23,351 nt of DNA. It comes from Coemansia sp. RSA 1804. Lineage: Eukaryota; Kickxellomycota; Kickxellomycetes; Kickxellales; Kickxellaceae. The translations under genes were made by a program, and so were the position numbers. This document shows, one piece after another, positions 17,532-23,351 of the stretch (positions within the stretch are counted from its first letter, which is position 1; each line of letters begins with the position of its first letter). The notes under the pieces were generated by a model that saw nothing but the letters and a program-made list of their open reading frames with translations, made no database searches and was not told the origin of the DNA. The DNA is taken from contig JANBTH010000257.1 in NCBI GenBank assembly GCA_027578815.1, positions 1 through 23,351 on the forward strand, in the 5' to 3' direction.

Positions 17532-18514
17532 TGTCTGCCTACCGCGCTGTGCTATAGTGTGCTGTGCTCCTCGCTCTGCGAATGTCCTGCTGGAAACCAA
17601 AGCGTGTCGGCCGGGACGGAGAAATAGATAATGCAAAGTGGAAATACGAATCGGAAGGGGGGGGGGAAAGAAGGGAGTCTTGCTCACAAAGTCGTAGGCA
17701 AAGAAGCTCTACCTCGCACCTGCTTCTTTTCTCCTTCGCAGGCTGCAATCTCCAAAAGGAAAGGGGAGGAAAACCCAAACATCCCAAGGGGAAAAAAACA
17801 AAGCCCCACTTTTTAAAAGTCAGCACAGCAGAAAACAACAACAAACAGCTTCGAAAACAACAATCCTCCCAACCAAAACACGGGCGGGCGGCATGGCGGG
17901 ATGCGATGAATCGAATCGCTGCAACCTTTCTGCTTAAAAAAGCACCATCAATGAATATAGCGGAAATGATCAAGTGAATCACACACATTCCCTTTTTTTC
18001 GTTTCCTCACGAACAATTGATCAGACCTTGACCACATGTGGCTTTTTTTACATGTCTATTTGCCACATCCATTTTTACTATGCTTTTTTTTGCAGACCGA
18101 GTGAATGAATTAAAGAATGCCCAAAGTGTGGCTTTCTCTTTTTTTGGGCAATGATGCTTGCACTCACTTTGCTTGATCTGATCTAGTATCGTTTTCTTCC
18201 AAGCCAGATACAGGCCCAGCAGTCACAGGCTTCTCCGTGTATCAACATCTGTTTCTCTCTACCCTTGACTGCGTAGCAATATGTATTAATAAATTGTGAC
18301 TTTTGAAATCTTCTTATTTTGCTGGCAGACTTGCTTTTTAATATCTGTCAATTGAAATAAAATGTGACAGTGTTTCACTGGGCCCTATATATATTTTTCA
18401 CACCATCCCCCCTTTCTTACATCCTCATCCCCTTCTTTTCTTTCCTTTTTTTACTCTTCCACATTGTTCATTTTCTGCACATGTTTAGTCTTTTTTGTCT
18501 TTATTACTACAATA
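17532..18514. other. Divergent intergenic region
   Basis: This is the presumed shared upstream region of the pseudo-ABC gene (-) and the CaaX gene (+). It holds a G9 run near 17660, A- and T-tracts, a CCACATGTGG palindrome at 18032-18041, and an inverted repeat TGCCCAAA/TTTGGGCA (18118-18125 and 18143-18150). Frames over 17539-17988 are leader sequence by composition. Confidence 0.5.
18387..18396 (+). promoter_or_regulatory. TATA box of the CaaX gene
   Basis: CCCTATATATATTTTTC is followed by a long pyrimidine-rich leader up to the ATG at 18515. The distance is about 125 bases, like the other small genes here. Confidence 0.5.
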
Positions 18515-18676
18515 ATGCCTGCACCAACTACTACCTTAAGAGGTTCTGCCGCAGATGGCAATACTGGTACCAATAATGCTGCTGCTCCTGCTGCTGTAAA
18601 GAAGCCAGATACAAGGAAAGTGCCACCCCCAAAAGTGAACACCCTTTTTGATAATGAATGCTGTTCTGTGCAATAG
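18515..18676 (+). CDS. 53-aa protein with C-terminal CaaX prenylation motif
   Basis: The protein begins MPAPTTTLRGSAADG, continues as an Ala/Asn/Thr-rich disordered region, then a basic Pro-rich part (KKPDTRKVPPPKVNTLF), and ends DNECCSVQ followed by TAG. The last four residues, CSVQ, fit a CaaX box, and Gln at the last position is typical of farnesylation. The preceding Cys could be palmitoylated. ATG 18515 is the first in frame; upstream codons are T-rich leader. Fungal a-factor-type pheromone precursors have this architecture: about 35-55 aa, disordered pro-part, C-terminal CaaX. G-protein gamma subunits also end in CC-a-a-X, but they need a coiled coil, which is absent here. The protein should be membrane-attached if prenylated. 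The pheromone role is inference. Confidence 0.6.
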   Translation: MPAPTTTLRGSAADGNTGTNNAAAPAAVKKPDTRKVPPPKVNTLFDNECCSVQ

Positions 18677-19195
18677 TCCCTGCCAAGATACAATGTCCAC
18701 GTTTTCATTCTCCAGCTAGAATATCTGGGATAATATATGTCTCTTGGTAGAATAGAAATAAATATTAAATAAATATTAAATGTCAGCAGGCATGATTAGA
18801 AAGCTAGCAGCAGTAGGTAATGTCTATCTGGTTACGATATGCACATATGGACATCTATCAGTGTTCCAAGTTTTTTTTTCAACCTTTTGTTGGTTTGTGA
18901 ATAAATAACCGCCTCACGTGACAATATCAACTTCAAGCCAAGCCAAAGTGACGAGCTTCTGTTTTGCTGCTGTTTGTCTGTGTAAAGAGAAAAAAGATTT
19001 GTGCAACTGGAGCTTTCTAATTTTTGTCTGCTGCTAGTCTTTGAGAAAGAAAAATGAAGGGATCTTCGGAGGTTTATCCCCTTATCTTTCCATTTTTTCT
19101 TTTTCTTTGGTTCTTGGTTCAAACACACAATAAAACAGTACTTTCTATATCCTTATTACTACTACTACTATTTCCACCAATCTTCCATATCCACC
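18677..19195. other. Spacer upstream of the dehydrogenase gene
   Basis: It contains two tandem copies of AAATAAATATT (18756-18777), which could serve as the 3' end signal of the CaaX gene. It also has a TCACGTGA palindrome (18914-18921) and a CT-rich leader before ATG 19196. I see no gene. Confidence 0.5.
18914..18921. promoter_or_regulatory. E-box palindrome TCACGTGA
   Basis: TCACGTGA is the classic site of fungal bHLH factors (Cbf1/Pho4-like). It lies about 275 bases upstream of the dehydrogenase ATG. It is an 8-base match only, so a single occurrence is weak evidence. Confidence 0.3.
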
Positions 19196-19966
19196 ATGGG
19201 GCGCGTAGCCATAGTCACGGGCGCATCAAGAGGCATCGGGCTTGCCATCAGCAAGGGGTTCCTGGCCAACGGAGTGTCGGTCATCGGCGTCGCGCGGTCG
19301 CACGACGCGCTGCTCAAGGAGCAGACCAGGCTGGCAGCCGAGGACAGCCATGCGGCCTTCATCCCCTGCGCGGCCGACATCACCACGGCGGCGGGGATCG
19401 AGCGCATAGCGCAGTGTCTGGCGCAGAACGGGCTGGCGCTCTGCGCGCTGATCAACAACGCGGGCGTGATTCAGCCGATTGCCAAGATCGCCGACCTGGA
19501 CATCGAGCAGTGGCGACGGCACTTCGAAGTCAACGTCACCGCGGTGGTGGCGCTGACGCAGAGGCTGCTCCCTGTGCTCCGCAAGAACAATGCCCGCGTG
19601 GTCAATGTGAGCTCGGGCGCCGCGTCCCACGCGTACGCGGCGTGGTCGGCGTACTGCGCGAGCAAGGCGGCGGTTAACATGATCACCCAGTCGCTTGCGG
19701 TCGAGGAGCCCGAGATCGTCGCCCTCGCCATCAGACCCGGCGTGGTCGACACCGATATGCAGGAGACCGTCCGGAGCTCGGGCGTCGAGTCGATGCGGTC
19801 CTCCGAATACCAAAAGTTCAAGAGCCTCCACGAGTCCGGCGGCCTGCTGCCGCCCGAGAAGCCCGCCTACTCTATTGTCAGGCTGGCCCTCGGCGCGCCA
19901 AAGGAGATATCCGGCGGCTATTACTCGTGGGATTCCCCGGAGCTTGCAAAGTACCTCCTGCAGTGA
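19196..19966 (+). CDS. Short-chain dehydrogenase/reductase (benzil/sepiapterin reductase-like)
   Basis: This 256-aa protein is the standard length for classical SDRs, cytosolic NAD(P)H-dependent oxidoreductases. The cofactor motif is TGASRGIG at residues 8-15. An Arg in IGVARS after the second strand favours NADPH. NNAG is at 87-90, Asn113 in EVNV, the catalytic Ser in VNVSSG (139-140), and Tyr153-x3-Lys157 in YCASK; PGVVDTDM follows as the family's PG motif. All catalytic residues are present. Sequence style (RVAIVTGASRGIGLAI at the start, a SGGLLPPEK..Y-I..LA stretch near the end) resembles yeast Irc24-type reductases of bulky diketones and the sepiapterin reductase group; the substrate is not determinable here. 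The start is the first ATG, in the strong context CCACCATGG. Single exon. Confidence 0.95.
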   Translation: MGRVAIVTGASRGIGLAISKGFLANGVSVIGVARSHDALLKEQTRLAAEDSHAAFIPCAADITTAAGIERIAQCLAQNGLALCALINNAGVIQPIAKIADLDIEQWRRHFEVNVTAVVALTQRLLPVLRKNNARVVNVSSGAASHAYAAWSAYCASKAAVNMITQSLAVEEPEIVALAIRPGVVDTDMQETVRSSGVESMRSSEYQKFKSLHESGGLLPPEKPAYSIVRLALGAPKEISGGYYSWDSPELAKYLLQ

Positions 19967-20467
19967 GTTGGTGGATGTTGTATACATTTACACGTTTTTT
20001 TTATTTAAACATTAGCGGCAATACGCGGCTTTCCATGCGTTTTTGTGTGCTGCGTTTTCTTCCTTATCTTTTCGACCCCGTCTATATTTTTCTAACAAAT
20101 CTATTTTCCCATTCATTTGCTTGTGACTGCTGCTGCTTCAGGCAAATCAGTTGACGACACAGTGAGAAAAACAGCTGCCGCAGTCTACTAAGCTAACCTA
20201 TTCCACCCCCACCAATTCCGACATTAGCAGTTAGTGTATGTATATACAAAGCCTATGCATTATTGAGTTTGGGGGAGAATGTAGAAGTGAGGATGGGGTC
20301 AAAAAAGTAAAAATTTATAAATAGCGGGGAAAAAATATGTCAGGTGCAATTGTTGGAAATAAACATGAGATACAAGCGGAAGTAAGAATAAAAGTGACCT
20401 AAATAAAATGGAAATTTTGTTGATACAGTCTCTCTCTACTCTTCTTGTCATCTTTAGCCATTTTAGG
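19967..20467. other. Spacer, no gene seen
   Basis: A T-rich 3' region follows the dehydrogenase, then A-rich DNA with several AATAAA motifs before the TATA box at 20468. Open frames are short and AT-driven. Confidence 0.5.
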
Positions 20468-20475
20468 TATATAAA
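20468..20475 (+). promoter_or_regulatory. TATA box of the 78-aa gene
   Basis: GGTATATAAAGC contains TATATAAA, about 100 bases before ATG 20570, with a CT-rich leader between. The TATA-to-ATG spacing matches small genes A-C. Confidence 0.55.
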
Positions 20476-20569
20476 GCAAGCACCTGTCCGTACATGAAAG
20501 TATGGGAATTTTTTCTTCTTCTCTCTGTAGATATCCTTTAACACCACTTATATTACATATATTCAAACG

Positions 20570-20806
20570 ATGACAAGAGAGGGAATTAGAATTGTTGAGG
20601 TAGTTTTGACATTAACGTTGAATGGAAAAAAAATTATGGTAGGGAACATTCCAACTAATACTACTGATCGGGAAGGGGCTATGCGGCATGCGAAAGCTTA
20701 CATGATAGTCCATTTTATGAGCGAAAATGGAAATAATGAAAAGGCAGCTACTAAATACTGGGATGCGTTGGGAAAAGAATACCAACTTGTTTGGAGTTAT
20801 TCCTAG
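20570..20806 (+). CDS. Orphan 78-aa protein
   Basis: I do not recognise this protein. The N-terminal third alternates hydrophobics (IRIVEVVLTLTLNGKKIMVG), as in a beta hairpin. The rest looks helical (REGAMRHAKAYMIVHFMSEN and KAATKYWDALGKEYQLVW). It has no signal peptide or membrane segment. The size, TATA promoter and strand-then-helix layout are similar to small genes A-C, but it lacks their C-x2-H-N motif and its promoter lacks their 16-mer, so I do not place it in that family. It ends TAG at 20804-20806. Frame length, promoter placement and plausible secondary structure support it as real; function unknown. Confidence 0.5.
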   Translation: MTREGIRIVEVVLTLTLNGKKIMVGNIPTNTTDREGAMRHAKAYMIVHFMSENGNNEKAATKYWDALGKEYQLVWSYS

Positions 20807-21044
20807 TAGGTGAGGAGATTTGATATGGAAAATAAAGCTAGAGGAAATGAGGAAGTTTTCCTTGAATGAACACACAGACAGTCCGCTAGTAAATTTCATA
20901 TCGACGAACAGCCAATAAAATAATAATATCCATTTTTTTCATTTCTCTACTGAAGGCTATACATTTGCTAAATACCCCTATGGAAATTATAATTATATGT
21001 GCAAAAAACAAACAAACAAAGAAAAGAGAGGGTTAGGAGTGGGC

Positions 21045-23351
21045 CTAATCCGACGAGAAGCTGGAGACAACAGCAGCAGCGGGGTACGCTGGCGCATTCA
21101 CGTCGCCAGCAACACCAAGGCCGGCGTGAGCAGCCGGGGGGTTTGGCTTCATAGAAACGGGCGGCGACACTTTCCTTCCAGCGCCGGCATCCGAAGCCTC
21201 CAGCTTCTGGGTCTGTTGGTCAGCCGCGGCAGTCTCGCCACCGCCGGCTGCCTTCTTGGACCCTCCAGCGCGGTTGCGCTTCTTAATAACGTTTGTTTTC
21301 AGGCTCAGCGGCCGCGTGACGCCGTGGAGCTTGTAGAACAGGCCGCAGGCGTTGCACAGCGGCTTGCCCTCAGGGTCTCTGCGCCACAGCGGCGTTGTTG
21401 TGGTCGAGCAGTTGGAGCAGATGAGCGGGTGGCCGTTGCTGTTGTTGCTGTTACTGTTGCCGGCAGACGGCGACAGGGAGGCGGCTGAAGGGTTTGCCAC
21501 GGCTGCCGCTTCCGCCGCATGCATGGCTTTGGCCTGCTTGGCGCTGCCTGCTGCAAATGTCTTTGCGCGCTTCGTCGCCGGCGTCGGTGGAGTGTTGCCC
21601 GGAGCCGGAGCCGACGCGAGGCCCGGCGACTGGCTCCGCCGCTTGGCCGACGCGTGGTGGTTGTGGAGGAGGAGCTGTTTGCCGGAGTCGTCGTCCACGG
21701 CCATCGGCTCCAGCGAGTTCCTGCCGCCGCCATTATTACTACGCGGCACTCCTCCGGGTCCCGTGGCCGCAGGCAGGTCAATGGCGCTGGGATTGATGGT
21801 TCTTGGAATCGCGCCGCCGCCAACAGCCGGCGAAACCACCCTTCCGCTGCTGCTGCCGATGCTTCCAGACCTGCCGTCGACGGATACGCCGCCGCCCATC
21901 CCGCCGTACAGCGACGAGTGGACGCTTGCTACTCCCGCAAAGGCAGCCGCCGCCGACCGCGGGATATTCTCGGCACCCGTTATTGTTGCTGCGGCGGCGG
22001 CTGCGGCTGCCTTGCTTGCCAGCTGGGTGAAGTAGAGCATCTGGAGCGCCTCGGAGCCCTGTGGCGTGCCGTGAGTGTTTGCCGCGGCGCCTGAAATGAG
22101 CTGCTGCTGCTGCTGGTGCTTTTGTTGCTCTTGCTGCTGCTGTTGTTGTTGGGGATAATTTGATGGCTGGATCGTGGGAAACTGCGAGGAAGGAGCTGAC
22201 GCCCCGTTGTCGCCCATTGTCTTCGCAGATGCGGATGCAGCAGAAACAGCGGCTGCTGCTGCTGGCGGCATCTGACCAGCGATTGCTGCAGCCCTGGATT
22301 CCGAGGCGAGCTGGTGATTGGTGGCCAAGTTGCCGTGATGGTCGGGCTTTTTGCCACCAGCGCTGCCAGCCGACGTCGATTGCTGCTGCTGCTGCTGCTG
22401 CTGCCTGTGTGCAGTGGACAGCTGGTGCCGCGCCAGCTGAGAAGCCAGCGCAGCGGCGGCTGACGGATTAAGGCCAGAGCCAGAGGACTGCAGCACTCCC
22501 CCGCCCAGGGAGGCGGCCAGCGCAGCGGCAACGGATGACGGCAGATTGGTGGTCGATGGCAGGCCAAACGCGCTGTAGAAGGCGTTTGTTATCGGGTCAG
22601 AATCTCCCACGGGGCCCTGGCCGCTCCCAGGAAGCATAAGCGGGTTCGTGCTGGGAATAGCTGTCATCGATAGTGCGGATGCATTCGATGGTGCCGCGTG
22701 CAGGGTGCCCATCTGGGCGCCGCCAAAGCCATTGCCTCCGCCGCCTGCAATCTGCTGCTGGTACTGGGAAGGGGATAGCATGCCCGCCACGCCGCTGTTG
22801 ATTCCAAACCCACCGAACCGCCCTCCGCCTGTGCTGTCCAGCGTGGGCGGCAGGAACGAATTCAGCGCTGGGTTGGCCAGCAGGTCGGTGTCTAGCAACA
22901 GCCCGCCGCTGACTGCTGTTGGCGCCGGGATGAATGGAAGCGCCGCGCTGCCGCCGCCGTCGCCCACGCGATGGCTGCGGCTGTGGTGCTGGTGGCTGCT
23001 GCCGTGGCTCTGCCGCCGACTGGGCTCCGTCTGGCCACCGCCAGCATTGGCGCCAGCAGAGGCCGAATGCAGCGGGGAATCGGTCATCTCCACATCGCCC
23101 GACACAGACACAGTGGCAGCCGCGCTAGCTCTTCGCAGCTGCTCGGCAGAAGCGGCATCGTTGGCATTGCTTCCCGAGGCAGACGGCTCCTGTCTGCCGG
23201 AAGAGGTGCCGCAAACGCCGGAGCCAGGCCGAGTAGGCTGGTGCTTCACGTGCATCCGCAGGAAGCGAGTGAACCCGCCGTCGTCGATGTACATGCCTCT
23301 TGACGCCGAGGTCAGCGCATTGGGATCCATGAAGAAGACATTGTTATGTTC
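21045..23351 (-). CDS. GATA zinc-finger transcription factor (AreA/Gaf1 type), open at right edge
   Basis: The first in-window ATG is at 23330, giving 761 aa. The frame stays open to the window end (EHNNVFF before that Met), so the true start may lie outside. One type IV zinc finger, C-x2-C-x17-C-x2-C, lies at about residues 638-662: CSNC, then TTPLWRRDPEGKPLCNACGL, followed by LHGVTRPLSLKTNVIKKRNR. This is nearly the AreA/NIT2/Gaf1 consensus for nitrogen-regulated GATA factors, which bind (H)GATA(R) in nuclei. The N-terminal part is low complexity: Gly/Ser/Ala-rich, with several polyQ and His-rich runs, probably activation regions. A basic cluster (KRRSQSP, ATKRAKTF) before the finger may be a nuclear signal. 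The finger sits near the C-terminus, with about 75 disordered residues after the basic tail. A nitrogen role is inferred from the finger only. Confidence 0.9.
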   Translation of the reverse strand, partial: EHNNVFFMDPNALTSASRGMYIDDGGFTRFLRMHVKHQPTRPGSGVCGTSSGRQEPSASGSNANDAASAEQLRRASAAATVSVSGDVEMTDSPLHSASAGANAGGGQTEPSRRQSHGSSHQHHSRSHRVGDGGGSAALPFIPAPTAVSGGLLLDTDLLANPALNSFLPPTLDSTGGGRFGGFGINSGVAGMLSPSQYQQQIAGGGGNGFGGAQMGTLHAAPSNASALSMTAIPSTNPLMLPGSGQGPVGDSDPITNAFYSAFGLPSTTNLPSSVAAALAASLGGGVLQSSGSGLNPSAAAALASQLARHQLSTAHRQQQQQQQQSTSAGSAGGKKPDHHGNLATNHQLASESRAAAIAGQMPPAAAAAVSAASASAKTMGDNGASAPSSQFPTIQPSNYPQQQQQQQEQQKHQQQQQLISGAAANTHGTPQGSEALQMLYFTQLASKAAAAAAAATITGAENIPRSAAAAFAGVASVHSSLYGGMGGGVSVDGRSGSIGSSSGRVVSPAVGGGAIPRTINPSAIDLPAATGPGGVPRSNNGGGRNSLEPMAVDDDSGKQLLLHNHHASAKRRSQSPGLASAPAPGNTPPTPATKRAKTFAAGSAKQAKAMHAAEAAAVANPSAASLSPSAGNSNSNNSNGHPLICSNCSTTTTPLWRRDPEGKPLCNACGLFYKLHGVTRPLSLKTNVIKKRNRAGGSKKAAGGGETAAADQQTQKLEASDAGAGRKVSPPVSMKPNPPAAHAGLGVAGDVNAPAYPAAAVVSSFSSD

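Noticed and set aside
17539..17988. Minus-strand 149-codon frame upstream of the pseudo-ABC gene
   Set aside because: Lies in the leader/promoter, has no family similarity, and continues out of phase with the ABC domain.
19115..19125. GGTTCAAAC-like tRNA B-box
   Set aside because: No A-box or cloverleaf can be drawn around it.
20338..20358. GTGCAATTGTTGGAAAT, similar to the 16-mer of genes A-C
   Set aside because: No TATA box at the expected 13-15 base gap; the real TATA is about 110 bases further on, so probably chance.

Overview
The window looks like nuclear DNA of an early-diverging filamentous fungus. Kickxellomycotina (Coemansia or a relative) is my best guess. This rests on long GC-rich ORFs for low-complexity, Ser/Gln/Ala-rich proteins, very few introns (one clear 299-nt GT..AG intron), an AreA/Gaf1-type GATA factor, an F-box-like fragment of the kind I associate with Kickxellales, and AT-rich spacers with T-tract and pyrimidine-rich leaders. 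The placement is inference, not a database result.

Layout. Bases 1-2565 (+): 3' part of a large disordered protein gene, open at the window edge. 3106-3774 (+): kappa-class glutathione transferase (DsbA fold). 3873-4241 (-): truncated F-box-like fragment. 5080-9270: an AT-rich block with three diverged copies of one segment, each carrying a TATA promoter and a tiny gene (5732-6001, 7537-7797, 8844-9083). The proteins share an ungapped core ending in C-x2-H-N. 9684-9848 and 10269-10475 (-): two more tiny genes with a similar start context. 10855-14747 (-): a two-exon, 1197-aa gene that is a paralogue of the first gene. 15441-17531 (-): a protein with a degenerate peroxisomal (ABCD-type) ABC ATPase domain joined to a disordered tail. 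18515-18676 (+): a 53-aa protein ending in a CaaX box. 19196-19966 (+): a short-chain dehydrogenase. 20570-20806 (+): an orphan 78-aa protein. 21045-23351 (-): a GATA transcription factor, open at the right edge.

The strongest candidates for something undescribed are (i) the three-member C-x2-H-N microprotein cluster, whose promoters and leaders look better conserved than the coding parts; (ii) the pseudo-ABC ATPase, which has lost Walker A, the signature motif and the catalytic glutamate; and (iii) the CaaX-terminated small protein, which has the architecture of a lipopeptide pheromone precursor. No shared pathway ties the whole window together. The GC-rich conserved genes flank an AT-rich, fast-changing compartment at about 3.8-10.8 kb.
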